DNA of 64,000 nt, taken from Mogibacterium sp. (GTDB lineage: Bacteria > Bacillota > Clostridia > Peptostreptococcales > Anaerovoracaceae). This document shows, one piece after another, positions 16,980 to 26,071 of this stretch (the stretch's first letter is position 1; the number at the start of each line of letters is the position of its first letter). The notes below the pieces were generated by a model, which was not told where the DNA came from, made no database searches, and was given only the letters and a program-made list of their open reading frames with translations. Made by a program: the position numbers and the translations under genes. The DNA lies in assembly GCA_012840975.1 (NCBI GenBank), contig DUVP01000032.1:62001-126000 (forward strand). The letters run 5' to 3'.

Positions 16980-17630
16980 TTATTTCCCGCTTCCGTATTC
17001 CAGCTCGCCATCATAACCTGATATGCCGCCTATATCAAAGATAACTTTATATCCAAAACCCTGTATTGTGTTGGCAGCCGTTGCTGAACGATTACCGCTT
17101 CGACAGTATAACAAAATAGTAGCATCCTTATCAGGTATTACTTCTGTAATATCTCCGATTTTCTCAACCGGAATGTTTATGCTGTTAGGCACATGTCCTG
17201 ATTCGAATTCACCAACGGATCTGACATCTATGAGATATGTTTTTCCGGGACGGTGCTCTAAAAGAATATTCGCAAGATTAAATCCGGCCAAATAAGTCTC
17301 TCTTTCTCCGGAAATTTTTTCCCATTCAAGAATAGGTGCCTGCGGTGGAAGGGATTCGTAGAAGACTTCATATTTCAGGGCCAGAACCTCTCCGACTTCA
17401 ATCTCTCCCGGCTCTTCAGGATTTTCAAAAAGAGCAACAAAAGGAGTATTGATGTTTTCTTTCTCCTGCTCATTGGCTTTCGTAATTACAAACAGGTTGT
17501 CCCCAAGATGAACAGCTTCTACCGGCAGATCGGATGTCGGTTCGGATGAGCTGCTGCTTTTTGCACAGCCGGAAAGAACGACAGCAAGCACCATCAGAAT
17601 GATTAAAGGTAAAGCAAGTATTCTTTTCAT
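16980..17630 (-). CDS. Rhodanese-domain lipoprotein
   Basis: A 216-residue lipoprotein: signal peptide with lipobox LSGC (Cys22), a Ser-rich linker, a middle domain of about 90 residues that I do not recognise, and a C-terminal rhodanese domain with TYLIDVRSVGEFESGHVPNS and the active loop CRSGNRS. The loop cysteine would carry persulfide, so thiosulfate sulfurtransferase or persulfide handling at the cell surface is likely, but the donor and acceptor are unknown. The ATG has GAGG about 11 bases upstream. It follows addA on the same strand with a 114-base gap. Confidence 0.85.
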   Translation of the reverse strand: MKRILALPLIILMVLAVVLSGCAKSSSSSEPTSDLPVEAVHLGDNLFVITKANEQEKENINTPFVALFENPEEPGEIEVGEVLALKYEVFYESLPPQAPILEWEKISGERETYLAGFNLANILLEHRPGKTYLIDVRSVGEFESGHVPNSINIPVEKIGDITEVIPDKDATILLYCRSGNRSATAANTIQGFGYKVIFDIGGISGYDGELEYGSGK

Positions 17631-17744
17631 ATCAATTTCTATCCTCGTGTTTTCACTTAAATTATTTTCGCTAATTTTACCAATTTTTCCTAATTTAAAA
17701 TGAAGATTTCATGAAATCAGAGAAAAGTCCTAATCACACAGATG

Positions 17745-20700
17745 TTAACCCAACATCTTTATACTCTCACTCAAGCTGAACATGTAGAGATATGCCTCTT
17801 CTACAGGAAGGCCTGTTCCCTCCTGAACAGCTTTAGCGTAGAGGTCTATTTGTGTTTTATATTCTGCTCGGATTCTCTCAAGTTCTTCGTAAAATAAATC
17901 CCTTCTCATAAAGTTCGTCTTGTAATCTATGAGTATCATCCTGCCGTCTTCTTCAAAGCAACAGTCTATAACTCCCTGAACAAGTATCTCATGACCTTCT
18001 CGATCTGCCTTTAATACAAACTGCTTCTCTTTTGCCAGAACTCCTCTTGCTGTAGCAGCCACGGCTCTTCTTCCGAGGTCGCTTTCAAAAAACTCATATA
18101 TCTTTGTTATGTCGATTTCTCTAAAAACTTCGGCATCTATTGCCTTGTTTTCAAGCAGATATTCCGCCTGACTATTGATATAGCTTTTATCTATATTACC
18201 TCCACTATCAACTACTTTATTAAAATCCAGAAACTCCATTATGCGGTGATAAGCGGTCCCTAAATCCGCCGCATTTACTTTCTTCTTGTCCGTCTTTGCA
18301 GATATTTTTTCAGCCTGTTTTTCTGCTTTCACCGATTCAATTCTGAGTTCGCTTACTGAATACTTCGACCTTGCATACAGAAGGTCTTTGTAAGGATATT
18401 TATAGCTGAGCCTTCTGTCTATTTCCCTATATATTTTTTCTGCTCTGCCTGAAAGGTTTCTTCTTCTTGCCTTGATTATATCAGTCACATGAGTTCTCGA
18501 ATCCTTGACATCCTTTCTTTCCAAAGGTCTTATATAGTATTCATTGTCTTTTGTTTTGAGTACTTCTTTCATTATCTCGAAATACTTCTTAGGAGAGGTT
18601 GTATATTTCATAAGATCGGCTTCACTTTTAAGAGACCCGACCAGGATAAGCTTGTTTCTCGCTCTTGTCATAGCAACATAAAGTATACGGAGTTCTTCTT
18701 TGAAACTCTCCGCCCGTCCCCTGGAATGGATGGCTCTTTGCATAATTGTTGATCTCCAGAACCTTCTGTCCGGGTCAATATAAGGCAGACCTATACCTAT
18801 CTGTGAGTCAAATCCCAGATCTTTACCTAAATTATCACTCTTAAGATTATTACCCATACCGGATACGATTACAAACGGATATTCGAGTCCTTTACTCTTA
18901 TGTATTGTCTCAATTATGACGACGTTGTCTTCTTTACTCACCATACTCGCCTGTCCGTTGCTTATATTCTTCTGCTTCATTACTTCTAAAAAGGAGAGAA
19001 ATGAATTTAAGGATGCGATAGTGTCCTCGCTGTATTTTCTTGCCCTGTCAACGAGAACTCGAAGATTTGCCTGTCTCCTCCTTCCCCCGTACATAGCACC
19101 AACTATGTGATAGTATCCTGAATCGATCAGAACCTTCCATATAAAATCATCAACCGGCATCATGTTTGAAAGTGCACGCCATTCTTTTATCTTAGAAACT
19201 GCGTGAGCAGCGGCCTTTCTGATTTTTTCGTTCGGTCCTTCATCTGCATACCATAAAACAACTTCCCAGAACGGTGTTCTTCTGCTCTCACCTAAAGCAC
19301 TGCGATGCTTCATATGATCGGCTCTTGCCTCTGCAAGCTCGCTAGGAGTCCACCCGAATATCTCAGAATGCAGAACAGCAATAAGGGGAATGTCCCTCTT
19401 CATATTATCTATACAAGAGAATAAGGAAAGAGCAATTCCTATCTCGACAGCATCGAAATAATTATCGGATTCTTCAATATGAGAGTCTATTCCTGAAGCT
19501 CGTAATGCTCTCGTCATTATTTCACCTCTTACTTTGACTGCTCTCATAAGAATGACGATATCTCTCGCTTCGACGGGTCTTACAACTTTTTTATCCGTAT
19601 CGTAAAAATCTTTCCCGATAATGTTTTGGATAAGACCGGCAACATAATTAGCTTCAGCCTCTTCCTTGCTGAGATTCTGTATTTCCTCATCGGCATCTTC
19701 TATTGCCTCGTTGACATCCTCTATTCCCTCGTCGCACAAAATATGAACTTCCGGAATAAAATCGTATTCGTCAGGACAGATGCAGCCGACATTGAGCTTC
19801 GCATCTTCGTCATAGCTTTCCATTATGTTTTCAAATACAGTGTTTATATAGTTTATCGTCCTGCTGTTGCTTCGAAAATTTTTATTGAGATTGATTGCAA
19901 CAGCCTTTTCGTTGTCCTGATCGGAATATTCTCTGTATACTCTTTCAAATATCGCAGGTTCGGCCTGTCTGAATTTATATATGCTCTGCTTGACATCTCC
20001 GACTCTGAATACGTTATCTTCTCCTGCTATCTTGGATATAAGGTATTCCTGAATATTGTTAGTGTCCTGATACTCATCGATAAATATATACTTGAATCTT
20101 TTCTTTAATGTATTTGCAGCCTTTTCATTCTTAATGATTTCCACAGCTATATGCTCCATATCGGCAAAGTCAAGAAGTTTTTTCTCAGCCTTCTTTGCAG
20201 CATAAATTCTCTCAAACTCTTCCAGAAGTCCAAGATAATAAACCGTATATCTGTATGTATCGTTCATCTCCGCAAAACGGGTATCAAGATCCGGTATAAG
20301 ATATTTTTTCTTCCATGACTCAATAAGTTGCTTATATGCATCTCTTAATATCTTTATCTCTTCTTTTATTCCTTCCCAAGCTTCTTTCTGATGTTTTTTT
20401 GTGGCCATTCTGCCATAAGATATCTCGTTGATATGAGTTATCAGATCTTCATCGAGCTCACCGGCTTGAGCTTTGTTGTTAATATATTCTATTTCTGTAA
20501 ACTCTGACGACATTTTCTCGTCGAACATATCCTGAAGTCCTGCGGATATCATCACATCTTTAGCTTTAAGAGCCGCATCCCGGGCCTGTGACATGGTAGT
20601 CTGCAAGTCCTCAGCAAGGAGTTCCTGCAGAAAAGAGCCCTTGATTTTATCTTTTGTAATTTTAAGATTCTCCGCTTTTTCATACGCCCAGTCAAAATAT

Positions 20701-21269
20701 TCAGGCATAGTCCTCAGCTTCTGATATGCCTTTATAAGGTTTTCTTTGAAGGTATTATCGTTTCTTTCCTCACTGTATAGCCTTAAAAACTCTCTGAATC
20801 CGGCTCCTTCTATAAAATCATCATTCTCGAAACCGAACTCGAACAGTTCATCAGCCGCCTCCCTTTGCAGAATCGTACTTTGCACCTCATCGCTGGCCTT
20901 GAAATCGGGCTCTGCATCTATCAGATAAAAAAATTCCCTTATAACCCTCACTGCAAAGCTGTCGAATGTTGAAATATATGCTCTGTATATACTGTCAAGC
21001 TGTCCCCTTAGTCTTTTTCTCTCTTCGGGATGTTCAATCATTCTTTTCTTTACAGCTCTTGACAGCTTCAGTCTCATCTCAGATGCCGCCGCCTTGGTAA
21101 AAGTCACGACAAGCATCTCATCGACGTCCGCTTTGCCCTCGATGATTATCTTTATAATTCGCTCTATTAAGACAGCCGTTTTGCCCGATCCCGCCGCTGC
21201 GGAAACCAGAACCGATTTGTCGACTGTGTTTATTGCCTGCAATTGTTCATCGGTAAATTTTACAGCCAT
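17745..21269 (-). CDS. addA: AddA-type helicase-nuclease subunit
   Basis: A UvrD/Rep superfamily protein of about 1174 residues. Walker A is SAAAGSGKTA near residue 30, the DEYQDT Walker B near residue 380, and the C-terminus holds an AddA-type RecB-like nuclease domain with GTAYHRIMEF, GVIDCCF and the catalytic ILIDYKT. Together with AddB it repairs double-strand breaks and degrades foreign linear DNA. I chose the start at 21269 because AAAGGAG lies 6 bases before it; the upstream Met at 21290 lies before that site. AddB is normally encoded next to AddA, but no addB is present here, the upstream neighbour being gpmI on the other strand. Confidence 0.9.
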   Translation of the reverse strand: MAVKFTDEQLQAINTVDKSVLVSAAAGSGKTAVLIERIIKIIIEGKADVDEMLVVTFTKAAASEMRLKLSRAVKKRMIEHPEERKRLRGQLDSIYRAYISTFDSFAVRVIREFFYLIDAEPDFKASDEVQSTILQREAADELFEFGFENDDFIEGAGFREFLRLYSEERNDNTFKENLIKAYQKLRTMPEYFDWAYEKAENLKITKDKIKGSFLQELLAEDLQTTMSQARDAALKAKDVMISAGLQDMFDEKMSSEFTEIEYINNKAQAGELDEDLITHINEISYGRMATKKHQKEAWEGIKEEIKILRDAYKQLIESWKKKYLIPDLDTRFAEMNDTYRYTVYYLGLLEEFERIYAAKKAEKKLLDFADMEHIAVEIIKNEKAANTLKKRFKYIFIDEYQDTNNIQEYLISKIAGEDNVFRVGDVKQSIYKFRQAEPAIFERVYREYSDQDNEKAVAINLNKNFRSNSRTINYINTVFENIMESYDEDAKLNVGCICPDEYDFIPEVHILCDEGIEDVNEAIEDADEEIQNLSKEEAEANYVAGLIQNIIGKDFYDTDKKVVRPVEARDIVILMRAVKVRGEIMTRALRASGIDSHIEESDNYFDAVEIGIALSLFSCIDNMKRDIPLIAVLHSEIFGWTPSELAEARADHMKHRSALGESRRTPFWEVVLWYADEGPNEKIRKAAAHAVSKIKEWRALSNMMPVDDFIWKVLIDSGYYHIVGAMYGGRRRQANLRVLVDRARKYSEDTIASLNSFLSFLEVMKQKNISNGQASMVSKEDNVVIIETIHKSKGLEYPFVIVSGMGNNLKSDNLGKDLGFDSQIGIGLPYIDPDRRFWRSTIMQRAIHSRGRAESFKEELRILYVAMTRARNKLILVGSLKSEADLMKYTTSPKKYFEIMKEVLKTKDNEYYIRPLERKDVKDSRTHVTDIIKARRRNLSGRAEKIYREIDRRLSYKYPYKDLLYARSKYSVSELRIESVKAEKQAEKISAKTDKKKVNAADLGTAYHRIMEFLDFNKVVDSGGNIDKSYINSQAEYLLENKAIDAEVFREIDITKIYEFFESDLGRRAVAATARGVLAKEKQFVLKADREGHEILVQGVIDCCFEEDGRMILIDYKTNFMRRDLFYEELERIRAEYKTQIDLYAKAVQEGTGLPVEEAYLYMFSLSESIKMLG

Positions 21270-21360
21270 ATAAATCTCCTTTTCATACATAATTAATTAT
21301 ACAATCTGCTCAATCAAAACTCCATACATCATGCTGCTGTGTTATAATCAGGACATCAAA

Positions 21361-21372
21361 TATTCGCGAATA
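21361..21372. repeat. Perfect 12-base palindrome upstream of gpmI
   Basis: TATTCGCGAATA lies 10 bases after a -10-like TATAAT (21343-21348) and before the ribosome site of gpmI. It is self-complementary and could be an operator. Confidence 0.3.
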
Positions 21373-21392
21373 ATTTCGCCCGGAGGTGTACG

Positions 21393-22907
21393 ATGAAACA
21401 CAGACCAACCATGTTGATGATTTTAGATGGTTACGGAATAAGAGAAGAAACCAGGGGAAATGCAATTGCTGCGGCACACAAGCCTAATATCGACAGATTC
21501 TTCAGCAAATACCCTTTTATTACTATAGAAGCAAGCGGTGAGTCCGTCGGACTGCCAGCCGGTCAAATGGGAAACTCGGAAGTCGGTCATCTTAATATCG
21601 GTGCCGGAAACATTATCTATCAGAATCTTCTCAAGATAACCCGTTCAATACAGTCAGGCTCTTTCTTTGAAAATAAAGCTCTGATTGAAGCTATGGACAA
21701 TGCGGCTAAAGGACACAGACTTCACATAATGGGTCTTGTTTCGGACGGCGGAGTACACAGTCACATCGAACATATCAAGGCTCTGCTGGATATGGCAAAA
21801 CAAAGAAAGATAGAAGATGTGGTCGTCCACTGTTTCCTTGACGGCCGTGATGTGGGACCAAAGAGCGCTCTGAATTACCTTGTTCCGCTTGAAGAATATA
21901 TGCAGGAAATCGGTGTAGGCAAGATCGGTGTTATATCCGGTCGTTTCTATGCAATGGATAGAGATAAGAGATGGGAACGGCTTGTCAAAGCCTATGATGC
22001 TTTGACTTTAAGTGAAGGTCTTAAGGCGCACAACTCCAAAGATGCTATCGAGCAGTCTTACGCCAGAAATGAAACTGATGAATTCGTTCTTCCGACTGTT
22101 ATAAATCCTCTTCCGATCGAAGACGGCGACTCTGTCGTTTTCGCAAACTTCAGACCTGATAGAGCGAGGGAGATTACCAGGGCTCTTGTCGACCCTGAAT
22201 TTAACGGATTTGAGAGGAAGGTTGTTTTTAATAACCTGACTTATGTATGTATGGCGGAATACGATGCAACTATGCCTAATGTAAGTGTTGCTTTTCCTCC
22301 TGAAGACATAGAACCTACCCTCGGTAAGACTATTGCCGACCTCGGATTAAAGCAGCTTAGGATTGCGGAAACGGAAAAATATGCACATGTTACTTTCTTC
22401 TTCAACGGCGGAGTTGAAAAGCCTAACAAGAACGAAGACAGGATCCTGATAAATTCTCCGAAGATTGCAACTTACGATATGCAGCCTGAAATGAGTGCAC
22501 CTGAAGTTGCATCAACCGTAATAGACATGATTAACGAGGATAAATATGACCTGTATATACTGAATTTCGCCAATCCCGATATGGTCGGCCACACCGGGGT
22601 TTTTGATGCCGCTGTATCGGCCATCGAGACTCTTGACGGTCTGGTCGGCAAGATTGCCGACACGATACTTTCAAAAGACGGTCAAATTCTTCTAACCGCA
22701 GATCACGGCAATGCCGACTATATGATAGATTACGACGGGAAACCTGTGACAATGCACTCCATGTCGAAAGTTCCTCTCTGTCATATCTGCAACGAGCCGA
22801 TATCTTTTCGTAAAAAAACGGGTAAGCTTGCCGATATAGCACCTACCCTTTTAACTATGATGGGACTGGGAATTCCTGACGGAATGAGCGGAGATGTTCT
22901 TATCTGA
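21393..22907 (+). CDS. gpmI: Cofactor-independent phosphoglycerate mutase
   Basis: A 504-residue alkaline-phosphatase-superfamily enzyme that interconverts 2- and 3-phosphoglycerate using two Mn ions (EC 5.4.2.12). The N-terminus has LMILDGYG, and the phosphorylated serine is Ser62 in GNSEVGHLNIG. The metal ligands recur in FANFRPDRARE and TADHGNADYM near the C-terminus. The length is normal. The start has CGGAGG 6 bases before the ATG. The 3' end overlaps the convergent aroQ gene by 8 bases. It is monocistronic. Confidence 0.96.
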   Translation: MKHRPTMLMILDGYGIREETRGNAIAAAHKPNIDRFFSKYPFITIEASGESVGLPAGQMGNSEVGHLNIGAGNIIYQNLLKITRSIQSGSFFENKALIEAMDNAAKGHRLHIMGLVSDGGVHSHIEHIKALLDMAKQRKIEDVVVHCFLDGRDVGPKSALNYLVPLEEYMQEIGVGKIGVISGRFYAMDRDKRWERLVKAYDALTLSEGLKAHNSKDAIEQSYARNETDEFVLPTVINPLPIEDGDSVVFANFRPDRAREITRALVDPEFNGFERKVVFNNLTYVCMAEYDATMPNVSVAFPPEDIEPTLGKTIADLGLKQLRIAETEKYAHVTFFFNGGVEKPNKNEDRILINSPKIATYDMQPEMSAPEVASTVIDMINEDKYDLYILNFANPDMVGHTGVFDAAVSAIETLDGLVGKIADTILSKDGQILLTADHGNADYMIDYDGKPVTMHSMSKVPLCHICNEPISFRKKTGKLADIAPTLLTMMGLGIPDGMSGDVLI

Positions 22908-23352
22908 CATTCATAGCCTGATTATTTATAGCCGCACTAAGAATGTCTATGGCCTCTAAATATCCGTCAAATCCCTTTCCTGATATTGTAGCAACAGCAA
23001 TGTCGCCTATATATGAATGTTTTCTGAAAGTCTCTCTTTCCGATATTTCCGAGATATGAACCTCGACAGTTGGAAGGGAGACTGTCTTTATGGCATCCCG
23101 TATGGCTATGCTCGTGTGTGCATATGCAGCAGGGTTAATGACAATCCCTTCAGCACCCTCAAAATATGCTTTTTGGATTCTATCGATTATTCCACCCTCA
23201 TGATTTGACTGAAAAAACTCAAGGTCGTTTTCCGCACCTCTGTTTTCGGCTATATATGAAACCAAATCTTTGTATGTTTTATTCCCGTAAATTTCAGGTT
23301 CCCTAATACCGAGAAGGTTCATATTAGGTCCATTTATTATTAGCAATTTCAT
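22900..23352 (-). CDS. aroQ: Type II 3-dehydroquinate dehydratase
   Basis: A 150-residue enzyme (third step of the shikimate pathway). The N-terminal signature is LLIINGPNMNLLGIREPEIYG. The catalytic arginine loop (REPEIYG) and tyrosine are visible, as are QSNHEGGIIDRIQKA and NPAAYAHTSIAIRDA. The length is normal for the dodecameric type II enzyme. GAGAGG lies 6-7 bases ahead of the ATG, and the gene overlaps the end of the aroE/aroK fusion by 29 bases. It closes the aro cluster. Confidence 0.95.
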   Translation of the reverse strand: MKLLIINGPNMNLLGIREPEIYGNKTYKDLVSYIAENRGAENDLEFFQSNHEGGIIDRIQKAYFEGAEGIVINPAAYAHTSIAIRDAIKTVSLPTVEVHISEISERETFRKHSYIGDIAVATISGKGFDGYLEAIDILSAAINNQAMNVR

Positions 23353-24700
23353 GCAAATACCTCTCTATTCTTCTCTTGAGAAAGTATACATAGCTTCTCA
23401 TTTCATTATGATATGTTCCGGCCTCACCGGTTGCTTTTCTTCCTTCTCCGAACACCCCGGCATTGACAACGGCAAAATCGCACGTCTTCTTATATATAGC
23501 TTCTCTTCTTTTAAAGAGGCTCTTTACTCCATTTTTCTTGCTTAACGGTCTGTTCTTTGTCGAAAGAAGTTCGAGAGGTCTTTTAACATAAATCACTATA
23601 CCGTTGCTTCTCAGGAGATCTCTGCTTTCCGGATTAATTATTGAACCGCCGCCCGTTGCGATGACTGTTTTTGCCTTTAGGCTCGCAGCTTTTACAACTT
23701 CTTTTTCTATAGGCCTAAAATGCTCTTCTCCTCTACTCTTATCTTGGATAACTTTAGATATTTTTTCACCCATTATTTTCTCGGCCTCTTCATCGGTATC
23801 TATGAAGTCTAACCCGTTTTCATAAGCAAATCTTCTGAATATGGTTGTCTTTCCGCTTCCGGGCATTCCAATCGCAACGATATTCAGTTGCTCTTTAAGA
23901 ATCTCTTTTTTTATTTCGGAGATAAGGTCTTTTTCTTTGTCAAGATCTTTATATTCATCAAGCCATATATTTCTTGCGTAAAGTGCTTGTACAATCAACA
24001 TTTCCAGCCCCGACATAGTTTTGCATTTTGTCAAACGTCTTGCATCCTGTAAGAACTTCGTTCTGTAAGGATTATATATAATGTCTACGGCCAGCTCCAG
24101 ATTTTTGAACATTATCATGCTATATCCCGCTTCTATTACAGGCGACTTATCTATTTGAGGCAGTTGACCTACAGGAGTAGCATTGATTATTACCTGTATA
24201 CCGGAATACTTCTCCAGCTTGTCATATCCGACTATCTCAACATTGTTTTCCCAATCTGATATTGCCCGTTCAGGATTTCTTGACATCAGAATGACTTGTC
24301 CTGCTCCGAGCTCTTTAAGAGAAAGATTGATTGCTCGTGATACACCTCCTGTTCCAAGAACAAGGCATTTCTTATTCTTTACCTTATCTTTCATCATATA
24401 GGTAAATCCGTCGAAATCTGTATTATAGCCCTTAAGCTTGCCATTAGGCAATCGTTTGACAACATTGACCGCATTAAGTTTTTCGGCATCAGAGGACAGT
24501 TCATCGAGATATCTAATAATCTCTACCTTATAAGGCATAGTAATATTGAATCCGTCATAATCCTGATTGTTAAGCAGCTTCTTAAGTTCTTCTTTGTTCT
24601 CTACATCAAGAAGCTCATAATCATACTCACCAATCATGTTATGAATCAATCCCGATCTGCTATAACTCGTGTCTTTACCTATAAGTCCGTATCTTGCCAT
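23324..24700 (-). CDS. aroE-aroK: Bifunctional shikimate dehydrogenase - shikimate kinase fusion
   Basis: A 458-residue fusion. Residues 1 to about 255 are AroE, with NITMPYK (catalytic Lys), AVNVV, NTDFDG (catalytic Asp) and the Rossmann loop VLGTGGVSRAI. From about 270 the AroK part has the Walker A GMPGSGKTT, the DTDEEAE aspartates, the FRPIE arginine, GGGS and the RPL lid. The order matches pathway steps four and five (NADPH-dependent dehydroshikimate reduction, then ATP phosphorylation of shikimate). The C-terminus carries a tail of about 40 residues not typical of kinases, ending in a basic helix. The ATG overlaps the chorismate mutase stop as TAATG with AAGGAAG before it. Confidence 0.93.
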   Translation of the reverse strand: MARYGLIGKDTSYSRSGLIHNMIGEYDYELLDVENKEELKKLLNNQDYDGFNITMPYKVEIIRYLDELSSDAEKLNAVNVVKRLPNGKLKGYNTDFDGFTYMMKDKVKNKKCLVLGTGGVSRAINLSLKELGAGQVILMSRNPERAISDWENNVEIVGYDKLEKYSGIQVIINATPVGQLPQIDKSPVIEAGYSMIMFKNLELAVDIIYNPYRTKFLQDARRLTKCKTMSGLEMLIVQALYARNIWLDEYKDLDKEKDLISEIKKEILKEQLNIVAIGMPGSGKTTIFRRFAYENGLDFIDTDEEAEKIMGEKISKVIQDKSRGEEHFRPIEKEVVKAASLKAKTVIATGGGSIINPESRDLLRSNGIVIYVKRPLELLSTKNRPLSKKNGVKSLFKRREAIYKKTCDFAVVNAGVFGEGRKATGEAGTYHNEMRSYVYFLKRRIERYLHEIANNKWT

Positions 24701-24987
24701 TAATCTTCCTTGTTATAAATTATCGTCTGGTACTCCTTGGATAAATCCGCAAGCACAAGGTAGAGCTTGCTTGTAAATGCTGCCAAATCATCTTCATCGT
24801 TTTTTACTATCCTGTCGAGCTTGGATTTCTCTCTGTCGATATCGAGTATAGAAAGTCCGTTTTCTTTCTTGTACTTTGCAATCTCGGATGAAATTCTCAT
24901 TCGATTTCTGAATGCCTGTATAATTTCTTCGTCGACAACATCCATTTCTTCTCTAAGTTGTTCCAATGTTTTTTTCTTTTCTTTCAT
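24700..24987 (-). CDS. Stand-alone chorismate mutase (AroQ-fold)
   Basis: A 95-residue all-helical protein with the AroQ-class chorismate mutase pattern: LEQLREEMDVVDEEIIQAFRNRM (catalytic Arg on helix 1), ISSEIAKYKKENGLSILDIDRE (Lys and the Asp/Arg loop), and a C-terminal helix ending KEYQ. It converts chorismate to prephenate. It is not fused to prephenate dehydratase or dehydrogenase, and neither gene is in this window. GGAGG lies 5 bases before the ATG, inside the aro cluster. Confidence 0.88.
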   Translation of the reverse strand: MKEKKKTLEQLREEMDVVDEEIIQAFRNRMRISSEIAKYKKENGLSILDIDREKSKLDRIVKNDEDDLAAFTSKLYLVLADLSKEYQTIIYNKED

Positions 24988-25015
24988 ATCTGCCTCCGTC
25001 AGAGTTTTGTGTCCG

Positions 25016-26071
25016 TCAAGGATTTATATCCATAATACGATCCAGTATAACTATCGAAGCCAAAGCTTCTACCACGGGCAAAACTCTCGGCACAACACAT
25101 ACATCGTGCCTTCCTTTTACAGAAATTTCGGTTTCTTTCATGGTCTCAACATCTACTGTTTTCTGAGAGATTCTTATTGAAGGGATAGGTTTGAAATAAA
25201 CTCTAAGATCTATATCCATTCCTGTTGAAATTCCGCCGCTTATACCGCCTTGATCATTCTTGTGTGTGATTGTTTTTTTATTTTCGAGAAAATACTCATC
25301 GTTGTTCTGCGAGCCTGTCAGTTTCGTTCCTCTCAGTCCGCTGCCAAACTCAATTCCTTTAACAGACGGAATCCCGAACATTGCATATGCAAAAGAAGAT
25401 TCGAGTCCGTCAAAATACGATCCTCCTATTCCTCCCGGCATTCCCTTAACGGAGCAAGTCACCGTACCTCCAAGAGAATCTCCTTTATCTTTGATTTTCT
25501 TAATATATTCGATTAATTTATCATCAGGCTTGTTTTGTGAGCTGTTTCCGTCAGCTAATTTGATCCCGCCTATTGTTTCAATATCGGCTATAACCTCTAT
25601 ACCGTACTTTGAAAGGATCTGTCGTGCCATTCCTCCTGCTACACAAATTCCTGCCGTCATCCTGCCGGAGAATTCCCCTCCTCCGGATTTAAGACCTTCT
25701 TTTCCATATTTCAGATATACCCCTAAATCGGCATGGCCCGGTCTGAGCTTGGTTCTTATTTCGTCATAATCTTTTTTTACTACGTCGGTATTATCTATAT
25801 GTGCCTCAATAGCATCTCCTGTAATAACGGCTATTGCGTCCCGGATCCTGACTCCTTTATCAAAGACTGCTTTATCAGGTTCTCTCCTTCTTGTAGAACA
25901 TAGTTCTGCGAGTCTGCCTCCGTCTCCGTGTCGTCTTTGCATGAAAAAATCGAGTTCTGAAAGGTTGATTTCAGAATTTTTCTCCAGTCCGTAAATCTTT
26001 ATCGAAATACATTCACTATGAGACTCTCCTTCTAACTCTAATTTGATTTTTCTTCCACTATAATATATCAA
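25016..26071 (-). CDS. aroC: Chorismate synthase
   Basis: A 351-residue enzyme, the last step to chorismate (EC 4.2.3.5), FMN-dependent. Visible motifs are LEGESHSE near the start, STRRREPD, LRPGHADLGVYLKYG and SGGGEFSGRMTAG. It is a divergent form: the Arg-rich RSSARET-type segment of classical enzymes is replaced by EFSGRMTAG, as in other clostridial members. The start is a TTG overlapping aroA by 14 bases; GGAG lies very close to it, and the next Met is far downstream. The length is a little short for the family. Confidence 0.92.
   Translation of the reverse strand: MIYYSGRKIKLELEGESHSECISIKIYGLEKNSEINLSELDFFMQRRHGDGGRLAELCSTRRREPDKAVFDKGVRIRDAIAVITGDAIEAHIDNTDVVKKDYDEIRTKLRPGHADLGVYLKYGKEGLKSGGGEFSGRMTAGICVAGGMARQILSKYGIEVIADIETIGGIKLADGNSSQNKPDDKLIEYIKKIKDKGDSLGGTVTCSVKGMPGGIGGSYFDGLESSFAYAMFGIPSVKGIEFGSGLRGTKLTGSQNNDEYFLENKKTITHKNDQGGISGGISTGMDIDLRVYFKPIPSIRISQKTVDVETMKETEISVKGRHDVCVVPRVLPVVEALASIVILDRIMDINP

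Noticed and set aside
19626-20108. 160-codon frame on the plus strand inside addA
   Set aside because: It lies wholly antisense to the helicase gene, which has intact motifs; there is no ribosome site.
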